In this document: piece after piece, positions 1 through 6,407 of the stretch
Numbering within the stretch: position 1 is the first letter of the stretch
Layout of the letters: the number at the start of each line of letters is the position of its first letter
From: a virus
Direction: 5' to 3' (one strand)
DNA length: 24,628 nt
Virus record (IMG/VR): IMGVR_UViG_3300044707_000469
Coordinates: 1-24,628 of that record
Notes under the pieces: generated by a model
What the model saw: the letters and a program-made list of their open reading frames with translations, nothing else
What the model was told of the DNA's origin: nothing
Databases searched by the model: none
Made by a program: the position numbers and the translations under genes

Positions 1-257
1 TCCGGCCTCTGCGACATGTACTCAAGGACTTCGAGTAACGCCGAAACCTCAGTCGGGCTGAGGTCAAGCTCGTCAATGCTTTCACGGACCGCCTGACGGA
101 CGGCCTCTGCCTGTGCAGGGTCGCCCGAGGACATGCCCAATGCCGTCAGAGCAGCGTCATAGCTATCCGCGCTCGAGACGTAAATCGGCTGGTCCGGGGG
201 CCTTGGATTTTGCATGTCCTGCCCTGCGGGCAGGCCCATGATGCCTTCATTTTCCAT
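1..257 (-). CDS. Conserved phage virion-region protein, 3'-truncated by window edge
   Basis: An open frame starts at the ATG at 257 and stays open to base 1, giving 85 codons with the C-terminus missing. A Shine-Dalgarno-like AAAGGA lies about 5 bases upstream of the ATG and supports this start. The N-terminus (MENEGIMGLPAGQ) is followed by a Pro-rich linker, then the motif YVSSADSYDAALTALGM, then an acidic helical stretch ending LEVLEYMSQRP. From memory, phages of this type carry proteins beginning 'GIMGLP... YVSSADxYDAALTAL', usually larger and annotated as hypothetical. I infer a virion or internal protein from its place after the tail genes. It follows a 108-base gap that contains a candidate promoter, so it may begin its own transcript. 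Confidence 0.8.
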   Translation of the reverse strand, partial: MENEGIMGLPAGQDMQNPRPPDQPIYVSSADSYDAALTALGMSSGDPAQAEAVRQAVRESIDELDLSPTEVSALLEVLEYMSQRP

Positions 258-331
258 AGGTGTCCTTTCCAGTTTGTGCCAATGACCCAACAAGGGGTCG
301 CGCGCCGGGAAAGGACGCGAAGATGGCTCTG

Positions 332-361
332 ATTATGGGGTAAGTTGTCAAGGGTTGTCCA
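332..361 (-). promoter_or_regulatory. Candidate sigma70-like promoter in the 258-365 gap
   Basis: On the minus strand TGGACA (356-361) matches the -35 consensus TTGACA at 5 of 6 positions. CATAAT (332-337) matches the -10 consensus TATAAT at 5 of 6, with an 18-base spacer. It would start transcription near base 325, upstream of the gene starting at 257. The gap also holds three spaced GACAA repeats on the minus strand, within about 335-367. This is one of the few non-coding gaps over 100 bases in the window. The match comes from reading only and could be chance. Confidence 0.35.
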
Positions 362-365
362 CTTG

Positions 366-698
366 TCACGAGCGGTCGATTTCAAGATAGGACAGGTAGA
401 AGTCGACGTCCGCAACGCTGGCCGTGACCTTAAGCACGTCCCCGGAAATCAGTACGCAAGGGACGCCGGAGAAGATGTCTAACGTCTGCCCCGCAGGTAG
501 TACGTAGGTTTTTAACAGCTTGTACGGAGTTGCTCCTCCCGCCGGGTAGATTGCCGCACTGATACTGGCCACATTGGCATTGTCGTTCGTCACACGAAGC
601 GACGACAGGACGGCATTGTTAGCGTCAGGGGCCGTGTAGAGCTCCGATTCGGTCGCCGCGCTTGGGGTGAGGTATTTGCGAAGGTACTTGTTGGCCAT
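366..698 (-). CDS. Small beta-rich phage structural protein (110 aa)
   Basis: The 110-residue protein starts with MANKYLRKYLTPSAA and continues with alternating hydrophobic strands such as VLSSLRVTNDN and GDVLKVTASVADVDFYLSYLEI. This pattern is typical of small phage beta-sandwich proteins of about 100 residues that sit next to fibre or tail genes. No catalytic motif or membrane segment is visible. It begins one base after the stop of the preceding C1q-like gene (stop at 700-702), so the two are probably co-translated. It is followed by the 108-base promoter-containing gap, so it ends this gene block. A role as a virion decoration or tail accessory protein is inferred. Length and style resemble the 100-residue protein at 14088-14390, though I see no clear sequence identity between them. 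Confidence 0.75.
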   Translation of the reverse strand: MANKYLRKYLTPSAATESELYTAPDANNAVLSSLRVTNDNANVASISAAIYPAGGATPYKLLKTYVLPAGQTLDIFSGVPCVLISGDVLKVTASVADVDFYLSYLEIDRS

Positions 699-699
699 A

Positions 700-1413
700 T
701 CACACCGCCGAGATGAAATTGACGGTCAAGATGACCGATGGAATTGCAGGACGCGTAGGAGTGGTATCCGCAGCGTAGTATTCCAAAAACACATCTGTAC
801 TACTTGCCCACCAAGCAATCTCTAGGTAATTGGATGCCGCATCGTTAAACGTAAAGATTCCTGTAATGGCAGGAACAATATGTGCCCATGTCGTGGCATC
901 TTTTCGAGCTGCGATGTCAAACCGTGTGCGACTATCAGCGATATTAGTTCCAGTGTCCTTGAACCAGACCTCAAACTCCTGTGTTGCATTGCTGCGGTTT
1001 GAGACCTGAAAAGTAAAGGTAACCAGATACTGCCCGGCACATGGAACGTAGATCTTTGTGTTATCGACAATGCGTATACCGTTTGTAACAGGCAGGCTTG
1101 AGTAAGTCACAAGCTCTTCAGTGGTTATGCTTGTTAGATCCTGGTCCGCTGTGGAAATAGCCATAGCATTTGGCAAAAGAATGCCGTTACTAAGCTGAAA
1201 TCCACGAATGCCGCCTGCAAAACCACCACCTGCACCGGACCCCGCTGCAAACCACGACGAGGCCCCCGCCTTGTCGTCGCTAATGTTGGCTGTGTAGGTG
1301 TTATTAAGCTGGAAGATCACCTGCTCGAGCGAACGCACGAGCTGGTCAAACTGCTCCTGGCTATAGCCCGCGGCCGCTGCGTTAGGCAGACGGACGTTGA
1401 AGATCTTACTCAT
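700..1413 (-). CDS. Virion protein with C1q/TNF-like jelly-roll C-terminus (237 aa)
   Basis: The N-terminal 40 residues form a likely helix (YSQEQFDQLVRSLEQVIFQL) that could trimerise. A Gly/Ala-rich linker (SGAGGGFAGGIRGF) follows. The C-terminal half shows the strand pattern of phage C1q/TNF-like jelly rolls: YVPCAGQYLVTFTFQVSN, then EFEVWFKDTGTNIADSRTRF, then the terminal strand SVILTVNFISAV. Proteins of this build are usually trimeric tail or head fibres that contact the outside world; this is family knowledge and not shown here. The start ATG at 1413 overlaps the stop of the nozzle-like gene in an ATGA junction, which indicates translational coupling. I infer a receptor-binding or short-fibre role attached to the tail. 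Confidence 0.78.
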   Translation of the reverse strand: MSKIFNVRLPNAAAAGYSQEQFDQLVRSLEQVIFQLNNTYTANISDDKAGASSWFAAGSGAGGGFAGGIRGFQLSNGILLPNAMAISTADQDLTSITTEELVTYSSLPVTNGIRIVDNTKIYVPCAGQYLVTFTFQVSNRSNATQEFEVWFKDTGTNIADSRTRFDIAARKDATTWAHIVPAITGIFTFNDAASNYLEIAWWASSTDVFLEYYAADTTPTRPAIPSVILTVNFISAV

Positions 1414-3263
1414 CTCAAGCCATCCGGCTGGATATCGACACGCATCGTGCCAAAGCGCCAGTTGGTATCAATCTCCGAACTCTCAATCTGCAACGCAATC
1501 TGTCGCCCACGCGCGCGCGTGTCCACCTTGTCTGTACCCGGAGAGATGACATACGGGTCAAGCGAGCTCGGCGTCGCGGAGACCTGCGGATACAAGCGCA
1601 ACAGCAACCTCACCGTGAGATCGCCCTCTTGGTTCTTGAAGTCAGGGATGAACCGCTTCATGAACAACACCTGATCGCCATCGCCGATATCGAAGTACCC
1701 CGACTTCACATACGCAAGGATCGGATCCCCGTTGCCGTTCTTGCCAAACTCTTGGTTATAGACCACGGACCGCCCAGGGGTGAGTCCATAAATCGTGCTG
1801 ATCGTAGCCTCGGTACCGTCGATATCGTACTGTGTCGCCATCGGGTAGGCGTAAGTGCCCAGGTCCACCCAAGCGGAACGCGCCATAGTGCCCACGGACC
1901 ACACTTGCTCGAGGTAGTTGTAAGTCACAAAGCGATCAATGTAGTCGGTGTCCGCCGTGCAGTACCACCAGGTCACTTCGTTGAACTGCGTGTTGATCCC
2001 CACATGCACTTTCTGTGCTTGCGTGAAGTTCAAATCTTTGAACACGTAGTCCTGCACCGTGCAGGGAAGCTTCTTGACCACACCGTCGAACACGAAGAAG
2101 GCGTCTTTGCTCATCCAATACGCCACGCCGTTCACATCGGCCGACGCATGCGGCCCGATCAAGCCACAGTTGGCTCCAAGCTGCTGGAAACCGAAGGTAT
2201 ACGGCGGTCCGAGGTACTGCATGCCGTGCAGCGACGTATCCGTCCAGATCAGAATCTGTCCGCGCGAGCGAAGCGCCGAAACAATGTAGTTTCCGTCCGT
2301 CAAACGCTGGCCGCCAGCCGTATTGGTCGCCGTGGCGACGAATGTGTTGATGTCTTCTTGGTTTGAGAAGCGCACAAACATCGGATCCTGCGACGAAGGC
2401 GTCCCGATGGTCGATTCCGTACCAAAGCAGACCAGATGCCTGTCCGGCGTTGACACCAACGCGTACTTGCTCTTGGTCGGCGCGCCAGAAATAGCGGTCG
2501 CACGCACGCCAATGCCAGTGCTTGGGAACCACTCGTAAATCCCACCATCCACCGCTTGGAGAATGAGGTTTTCGCCGTAGTTATCGAACTGCCAGACGCG
2601 GGAAAACAGAGCAACCGAGGCAGAGGGCGGGCGCGGGGTGCCCCAAGTGCTCAAGCCCCACGTTCCAGTGCCCCAGCCGAAGTCCGAGTAGCTTACATCC
2701 GACCCCGTGTTGATCTGGTAGGTCGCCGTGGCCGTGCCTGCCGCCGTGGCGGTCGAGGTCGCGCTGGTCGGCGCTTCGATGGCGTACTCATTGGCGTTCA
2801 GAACCTCGATAATCTCAAACTCGTTGTTCAAACTCGCGTTCGGGATGCCGCCGGGGTTGCCTGTCGTCGCCGAAAGCGTGACAAAATCGCCCGTAATTGC
2901 CCCGTGGCCGCTGTCGTTGACCACAACACGGGTCAATCCGTTCGTCGTGTCAAAGGTCACGCCCGTATTCGTGTCCCGAATAGGCGTAATGTCCGCCCAG
3001 GTACCGCCGTAGTAGACGTAAACCTTCTTGTTCGTGCCGACGGCAACGTAGGGGGAGCCCTCGAGGTCCGTCCAGGTGAAGACTTCGCTCGGCATACCCA
3101 CCAAATAGGCCGTGGTTTCGCCAAACGGGGCCCAACCGCCGACCTTTTCAGGCAGCCCATAGCGAAACCGGACGTAATCGGAGTCGATCCATCCGCCTTC
3201 CGCGCCGTATTCGGTGTTTTGCTTATCTACACCCGGCTTTAAAAAGAGTCTAAGTAGTGGCAT
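1410..3263 (-). CDS. Tail nozzle-like protein (P22 gp10 / tubular-protein class), 617 aa
   Basis: The 617-residue protein begins LFLKPGVDKQNTEYGAEGG and continues with repeated WD-like strand motifs such as VFTWTDLEGSPYVAVGTNKKVYVY, ILIWTDTSLHGMQYLG and FVTYNYLEQVWSVGTM. This suggests a beta-propeller-rich tail protein. P22 gp10 and related short-tail nozzle proteins have similar length and an opening of the type 'L.L.PGV...T.Y...G.W.'. Residues about 110-185 look like an inserted small beta domain (NDSGHGAITGDFVTLS..., NEFEIIEVLNANEYAI), a pattern known from phage tail proteins that match the E1-FCCH-like family. A Trp/Gly motif, GWGTGTWGLSTWG, lies at 196-208. The start has AGGA 7 bases upstream. 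The product class is moderately certain; the exact orthologue is not. Confidence 0.7.
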   Translation of the reverse strand: MPLLRLFLKPGVDKQNTEYGAEGGWIDSDYVRFRYGLPEKVGGWAPFGETTAYLVGMPSEVFTWTDLEGSPYVAVGTNKKVYVYYGGTWADITPIRDTNTGVTFDTTNGLTRVVVNDSGHGAITGDFVTLSATTGNPGGIPNASLNNEFEIIEVLNANEYAIEAPTSATSTATAAGTATATYQINTGSDVSYSDFGWGTGTWGLSTWGTPRPPSASVALFSRVWQFDNYGENLILQAVDGGIYEWFPSTGIGVRATAISGAPTKSKYALVSTPDRHLVCFGTESTIGTPSSQDPMFVRFSNQEDINTFVATATNTAGGQRLTDGNYIVSALRSRGQILIWTDTSLHGMQYLGPPYTFGFQQLGANCGLIGPHASADVNGVAYWMSKDAFFVFDGVVKKLPCTVQDYVFKDLNFTQAQKVHVGINTQFNEVTWWYCTADTDYIDRFVTYNYLEQVWSVGTMARSAWVDLGTYAYPMATQYDIDGTEATISTIYGLTPGRSVVYNQEFGKNGNGDPILAYVKSGYFDIGDGDQVLFMKRFIPDFKNQEGDLTVRLLLRLYPQVSATPSSLDPYVISPGTDKVDTRARGRQIALQIESSEIDTNWRFGTMRVDIQPDGLR

Positions 3264-3272
3264 ACGCGCATC

Positions 3273-3716
3273 CTACTTGATTGGACCGCCGACGAGCCAG
3301 GCGTCACAGGTCCGATCGCCAGCGCACTTAAAGTGAAAGAGTTCGCAGTACCCGAGATTGGCCGCCGCGACCACATCCGGGGCGTAATTCTCGTGTTCCA
3401 TCTCCTCGTCGTAGTCATGGATGCCCTTCTCGATACAGGCAATCATCTCTGGGGTCTGGATGAACGCCGCACAGTTGCCACAGCGGGCCTTCTTGGCCTC
3501 GCGCACCGTGGTCTGCCACAGCTCGGCCTTCTTGTCCCAAAAAGCACGCGACTCGGACTCCGGGTTCAACGGCCCGTAGCCATACTCCTCGATCGCATTG
3601 TTGCGATTCTTGAGGTTGACATGGATATCCACCGTCGCTTCCGGGCAGCCCTTCTGGCCCCGCTCATACGACTTACGAATCTCCTGCCCAATCGCGTCCT
3701 TTTTGACACTCGCCAT
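3273..3716 (-). CDS. Conserved Cys-rich phage protein, 147 aa
   Basis: The 147-residue protein has a basic, charged N-terminus (MASVKKDAIGQEIRKSYERG), then NLKNRNNAIEEYGYGPLNP. Its Cys-rich C-terminal half is CGNCAAF, an isolated Cys (ACIEKG), GYCELFHFKC and RTCDAWLVGG. The six cysteines after residue about 78 have the spacing of a metal- or cluster-binding fold, but I cannot name the ligand. I recall close relatives in many aquatic phages, including T4-like cyanophages, always as unknown proteins. A good SD (AGGTGAAGC) precedes the ATG. It sits between small basic proteins and the nozzle gene and is probably late-expressed. Its function is unknown. Confidence 0.75.
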   Translation of the reverse strand: MASVKKDAIGQEIRKSYERGQKGCPEATVDIHVNLKNRNNAIEEYGYGPLNPESESRAFWDKKAELWQTTVREAKKARCGNCAAFIQTPEMIACIEKGIHDYDEEMEHENYAPDVVAAANLGYCELFHFKCAGDRTCDAWLVGGPIK

Positions 3717-3719
3717 GCT

Positions 3720-3953
3720 TCACCTGTACTGCGCCGTCTTGCGAGCGATCGCCTTCGGCTGCTTTACAAACTGTTTGCCTTTCGCTTTGCCCTTGCGCTT
3801 GGCCGCGGTCGTGCGCGCGTACTCCTGCGGGGACAACGCCTTAATGGCGGCCTCGGGAAGGTACCGCTCGCCCGTCTTGCTCGAGGGCTTGCCAGACTTC
3901 GTACGCCACTTCTGGGCCGTCCAATCCTTCAACGACTGCTGTGGTGCGCGCAT
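3720..3953 (-). CDS. Small basic conserved phage protein (77 aa)
   Basis: The 77-residue protein is strongly basic. It contains WTAQKWRTKSGKPSSKTGE, then RYLPEAAIKALSPQEYARTT, then a Lys-rich tail (KRKGKAKGKQFVKQPKAIAR). I recognise the 'QKWRTKSGKPS...GERYLP..AIKALS..EYA.TT' pattern from many aquatic phage genomes, where it is of unknown function. The composition suggests nucleic-acid binding or packing inside the virion, but nothing proves this. The ATG lies one base after the preceding gene's stop (TAACATG), so the gene is likely translated by coupling. No membrane segment or Cys motif is present. Confidence 0.78.
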   Translation of the reverse strand: MRAPQQSLKDWTAQKWRTKSGKPSSKTGERYLPEAAIKALSPQEYARTTAAKRKGKAKGKQFVKQPKAIARKTAQYR

Positions 3954-3954
3954 G

Positions 3955-4143
3955 TTAGTCCCTGTACCCGCCGCCGGCGGCCTTATAACGCTTCGCCAAG
4001 AGCTGTGCTTTCCTCGCGGACCATTTTCCTGCGCCCGTGCCCTGCGTACTGGCAGACTTGATGGAGCTGAACAGACGCTTGCGCAGCTCGGGCTTCGTAT
4101 AGTTACCCGCTGCGTTGACCTTACTCTTGGCTTTCTTCCTCAC
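3955..4143 (-). CDS. Small basic conserved phage protein, WSARKAQLLAKRYK family (62 aa)
   Basis: The 62-residue protein reads KSKVNAAGNYTKPELRKRLF, then a Gly/Ser stretch, then GKWSARKAQLLAKRYKAAGGGY. The 'GxWSARKAQLLAxxYK..GGGY' signature is widespread in phages and large viruses; I believe it corresponds to a DUF5872-type family, though I cannot check the name. The protein is very basic and helical, so nucleic-acid binding is plausible but unproven. The start is GTG at 4143, forming a GTGA overlap with the stop of the zinc-ribbon gene upstream, which explains the lack of a separate SD. Its neighbours are also small and basic or metal-binding. Confidence 0.78.
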   Translation of the reverse strand: MRKKAKSKVNAAGNYTKPELRKRLFSSIKSASTQGTGAGKWSARKAQLLAKRYKAAGGGYRD

Positions 4144-4355
4144 GGCAAAGTTCCTCCGCTGGCTGCCGGCATGGTCGTCACCTGGATGGCGATATGCTGC
4201 TTCAGGTTCAACAACTGCCCGCAGTCCGAGCAGGTATCTGCATTAAGCTCCGCCTCATCGAGGTCGTACCCACAGGCACCGCAATAGACTTCAATCACAT
4301 GCGCGGGCTCGACCAGGCCTTGGCCCGTGGTCCGCGGTTCGAGTGCAATTCGCAT
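4140..4355 (-). CDS. Small zinc-ribbon protein (71 aa)
   Basis: The start was chosen at ATG 4355 because AGGAG lies just upstream and the ATG shares a base with the lysozyme stop (TAATG). A longer upstream extension would lie inside the lysozyme gene. The protein shows two Cys pairs, CGACGYDL and TCSDCGQLL, separated by about 16 residues, the layout of a zinc ribbon. Flanking regions (MRIALEPRTTGQG and LKQHIAIQV) are short and uncharged. Small zinc-ribbon proteins next to lysis genes are common in aquatic phages and have no known function. No catalytic domain is attached, so it may be a protein- or nucleic-acid-binding adaptor. Confidence 0.72.
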   Translation of the reverse strand: MRIALEPRTTGQGLVEPAHVIEVYCGACGYDLDEAELNADTCSDCGQLLNLKQHIAIQVTTMPAASGGTLP

Positions 4356-4843
4356 TAGGATACTCCTGCAAGGTACATGGCCCGCTCGTCGTTTCGGCGC
4401 TTGACCAAGCCTGGCAGCACACGGCCCGCGGCCTTGGTCCATTTTAGAAACTCATCCGCCGCTTCTTCAAAGTCTCCCCGGCTAGTCTTCATCCGAAGGG
4501 AAGAACGCTGGAGATTGCCAAGACCCACGTTGAAGGCAAAACTGACGAGAGAATCGAAGACTCCCTGACGACCAACAGCAGCAGGGCAAAGTCGGGCCAC
4601 GCCGCGCTCAAACCGGCCAAGGTCTTGAGCAAGGATAGCGTCCACCTCTCCCATCGTGAGGGTGCGATCCCAGCCGTCGGGTATCTGTAAATTTCGTCGC
4701 TCCTCAAACGGCACCTTGGCGTGGTTAGGGTCTATGACATGACCTACCGCAATCGTCCACAATAAAGCAGGACACCTGTAAGGGCGTGTTCTGACACCCT
4801 CATGGCATTTCACAAGTTTAATAAGATCAGGGCTTACTTTCAT
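4355..4843 (-). CDS. Endolysin, GH24 (T4/RrrD-type) lysozyme with Glu-Cys-Thr active site
   Basis: This enzyme should cleave the MurNAc-GlcNAc bonds of peptidoglycan at the end of infection. The start was set at ATG 4843 (MKVSPDLIKL), with AGGTG upstream. The active-site block reads CHEGVRTRPYRCPALLWT followed by IAVGH. Aligned to T4 lysozyme (Glu11, Asp20, Thr26), this gives Glu15, Cys24 and Thr30. Further family marks are SFAFNVGLGN, FEEAADEFLKW and PGLVKRRNDER. At 162 residues it is a single-domain enzyme of normal length. No signal peptide or SAR segment is seen, so it depends on a holin, which lies upstream. Its start overlaps the end of the homing endonuclease gene by 17 bases, and its stop shares a base with the next gene's ATG. 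Confidence 0.92.
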   Translation of the reverse strand: MKVSPDLIKLVKCHEGVRTRPYRCPALLWTIAVGHVIDPNHAKVPFEERRNLQIPDGWDRTLTMGEVDAILAQDLGRFERGVARLCPAAVGRQGVFDSLVSFAFNVGLGNLQRSSLRMKTSRGDFEEAADEFLKWTKAAGRVLPGLVKRRNDERAMYLAGVS

Positions 4844-5315
4844 ATCTGCACCTGTCAAAGTGATATCGGCGCATATTGCCGCCACCACCTGATACACCGC
4901 ACTTTGGGCAAGTAACGATTTGGCGCTTTCCTTTGCAGGATTGACTTAACTTGTTTCTAAACTCGGGGTCAGAAAGACGCTTGGCAGCGCCATCACGATA
5001 CCGCTCCAAGTTAATGCGCTTTACCTTGCCGCCAGTGTGGTCCAGAGCAAGGTTATAAAGTTGATCTTGCGGAATCTCTGCAAGAAGAAAGTCTTCCAAT
5101 TCTCTTGCCTGATCAATATTTTCCGTTTCGCAGACAACATCAAACGAAAATTGAGATATGTCTTGCTTGGTTCCACGCAAAGAACGAATAGTAGCCGGGT
5201 GATTCCCGTTTTTTAAGTATGACTTTTGGCAGATAAGCCTTTTCTTAATATTGCCACTACTGCCGATATATACCTTTCCGGCAACGACATTCCTTATTGC
5301 GTATACCCCAATCAT
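4827..5315 (-). CDS. GIY-YIG homing endonuclease, free-standing, with C-terminal zinc finger
   Basis: The N-terminal nuclease domain has GVY (residues 3-5) and YIG (16-18), with KKRL containing the usual Arg (26) and a candidate catalytic Glu in RELEDFLLAE (72/74). The middle part (ERYRDGAAKRLSDPEFR) resembles NUMOD3-type DNA-binding repeats. The C-terminus has CPKCG...RRYHFDRC (Cys136, Cys139, His152, Cys156), a zinc finger common in phage homing endonucleases. Its start overlaps the holin stop (ATGA) and its end overlaps the lysozyme start by 17 bases, so it is fitted between two lysis genes without breaking either. Bases 5161-5280 count 50 G/C of 120 (42%), lower than most of the window, consistent with a mobile origin. 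No intron is evident. Confidence 0.9.
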   Translation of the reverse strand: MIGVYAIRNVVAGKVYIGSSGNIKKRLICQKSYLKNGNHPATIRSLRGTKQDISQFSFDVVCETENIDQARELEDFLLAEIPQDQLYNLALDHTGGKVKRINLERYRDGAAKRLSDPEFRNKLSQSCKGKRQIVTCPKCGVSGGGGNMRRYHFDRCRYESKP

Positions 5316-5797
5316 TTTTGCGAGAACGCTCTGCCACCAAAATGGAACGCAATGATGGACGCCAGAATTGCCATCTCATCGTCGCTGAATACGTTTTCCA
5401 TCGCAATCGCAAAGGGAATGCCGGTTGTGTAGGCATACCAAACGCCAGCCACGTTCAGCGCGACCAACTCCAGCACGAAAATGTACGTCACAACAGGACG
5501 GACGCTGGCACGCAGGTTAATCATCCACTGACTTGCGCCCTTGCCGATCTCGATGTCGTGCTGGTACAAAGCCTGTCGCTCCTCGCCAGCCGTCTGCGTC
5601 TGGATTTGCTCCAGTTTGATTTCCTCAACCCGTGCCTGCGCGATAAACCCACGCTCTGCCAATGCTAACTCGCGCTCTTTCTGGGCTGCGACAAGAGCCA
5701 GTTCGTGCTTTTTGTCCTGCCGGTCTTGGAAGATTTGCAGAATCTTGGGCAGTCCACCTGCAAGGAACGACAGGAAAGTGCTAATCATGGTCATCAT
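5312..5797 (-). CDS. Holin-like membrane protein (3TM/GTA-holin type), 161 aa
   Basis: The start was set at ATG 5797, with AAAGGAG about 9 bases upstream; the upstream TTG is less likely. The protein has an N-terminal hydrophobic/amphipathic segment (ISTFLSFLAGGLPKILQIF). A long charged coiled-coil region with Ala/Glu/Gln repeats follows (residues about 27-85). Two membrane segments come after the motif LRASVRPVVTYIFVLE (about 100-120) and at MAILASIIAFHFGG (about 142-155). The '[SW]xRP...TY' motif before a membrane segment is typical of 3TM holins of the GTA_holin family. It would form the lesion that lets the lysozyme (4355-4843) reach the wall. The homing endonuclease gene lies directly between the two. 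Confidence 0.75.
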   Translation of the reverse strand: MMTMISTFLSFLAGGLPKILQIFQDRQDKKHELALVAAQKERELALAERGFIAQARVEEIKLEQIQTQTAGEERQALYQHDIEIGKGASQWMINLRASVRPVVTYIFVLELVALNVAGVWYAYTTGIPFAIAMENVFSDDEMAILASIIAFHFGGRAFSQK

Positions 5798-5803
5798 TCC
5801 CAA

Positions 5804-5959
5804 TTACTCCTTTCGGCCTTTATTGGTTAGATCAAACAAAGACTTCACCTTTTCCTCAAGCACAGCAACACGCAAGTCAAGTTTAGACAGAACGATAATC
5901 AGCGTAATCAGCGCCAGAATAACGGGCCAAGCACGAGTGAATATCTCAAAGATGTCCAT
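5804..5959 (-). CDS. Tiny single-TM protein with coiled coil (51 aa)
   Basis: This 51-residue frame begins at ATG 5959, which shares one base with the preceding stop (TAATG), and ends at TAA 5804-5806. The protein is MDIFEIFTRAWPVILALITL at its N-terminus, with one membrane segment at about 10-25. A short charged helix follows (LRVAVLEEKVKSLFDL) with heptad spacing. The AAAGGAG that serves the holin lies at its 3' end. Such proteins within lysis cassettes can be antiholins, spanin components or pinholins; the sequence does not decide. The coupling on both sides and the clear membrane helix support a real gene. Confidence 0.72.
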   Translation of the reverse strand: MDIFEIFTRAWPVILALITLIIVLSKLDLRVAVLEEKVKSLFDLTNKGRKE

Positions 5960-6210
5960 TACTTGCTTCGCTCCTCCATCAGTTTGACGCGCACCTGCAA
6001 GTCATGGATGTCCTCCATGATGTCGTCTTTCAATTCTTGACGACGGGCCGCGCTTAATGGGCTATCGGTAGGTACACCTTCAGGCGTAATCAACGCGGGC
6101 ATCTTGCTCTCAACCGACATCAGACGATTGTTGAACGATGCAATTTCCGTGAGCAACCAGCCGACAGCGGCCAGCAGTACCGGGAACAACATATCCACAA
6201 TCTTCTGCAT
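5959..6210 (-). CDS. Small membrane-anchored coiled-coil protein (83 aa)
   Basis: The start was chosen at ATG 6210 (MQKIVDMLFPVLLAAVGWLL), preceded by AAAGGTG; the longer upstream extension overlaps another gene and has an unlikely composition. One N-terminal membrane segment spans about residues 5-22. Then comes SFNNRLMSVESKMPALITPE and a charged C-terminal helix (ELKDDIMEDIHDLQVRVKLM) that looks like a coiled coil. I recall the same pattern, with 'KMP.LITP.GVPTDSP', in other aquatic phages, unnamed. It lies two bases after the stop of the 64-residue TM protein and overlaps the next start by one base. A role in lysis, as holin partner or inner-membrane spanin-like protein, is inferred from context only. 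Confidence 0.74.
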   Translation of the reverse strand: MQKIVDMLFPVLLAAVGWLLTEIASFNNRLMSVESKMPALITPEGVPTDSPLSAARRQELKDDIMEDIHDLQVRVKLMEERSK

Positions 6211-6212
6211 GT

Positions 6213-6407
6213 TCACCTTTGCAACGCCTCCAGCAACAGCATACCCATGCTGCCCAACGCGCCTAACAAGATGACGATGATGACACCGCCAACCTTCAGT
6301 ACCAGTTGCTCCAGACGCTTGAGCCGAGCGTGGATGGCCTCGTAGCGCACAGCGCAAACGTCTATATGCGAGGTCACGGTGACCTCCAGTTCTTGTACCG
6401 ATGTCAT
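6213..6407 (-). CDS. Small tail-anchored membrane protein (64 aa)
   Basis: The 64-residue protein has a soluble helical N-terminus (MTSVQELEVTVTSHIDVCAV, then RYEAIHARLKRLEQLVLKVG). A single C-terminal membrane segment, GGVIIVILLGALGSMGMLLL, lies at about residues 40-59. The start ATG at 6407 overlaps the stop of the 50-residue gene (ATGA). This topology differs from the two N-terminally anchored proteins that follow, so the three could form a membrane complex. Comparable small membrane proteins occur beside phage holin and lysin genes and are often assigned as holin-like without proof. No lipobox or signal peptidase site is visible. Confidence 0.72.
   Translation of the reverse strand: MTSVQELEVTVTSHIDVCAVRYEAIHARLKRLEQLVLKVGGVIIVILLGALGSMGMLLLEALQR

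Noticed and set aside
286-302. GACCC/GGGTC hairpin as a terminator
   Set aside because: The stem is only 5 bp and no U-tract follows on either strand.
335-352. TTGACA on the minus strand with ATAAT close by as a promoter
   Set aside because: The spacing between this TTGACA and the nearest -10-like box is only about 10 bases. The overlapping TGGACA with 18-base spacing was preferred.
146-415. Minus-strand frame of 89 codons near the low edge
   Set aside because: It overlaps the end of the 110-residue gene and the start of the better supported truncated gene (start 257 with SD). Its translation has no phage-like pattern.
1629-3242. Plus-strand frames opposite the nozzle-like gene
   Set aside because: They are antisense shadows with Arg/Val/His-rich products and no recognisable domain.
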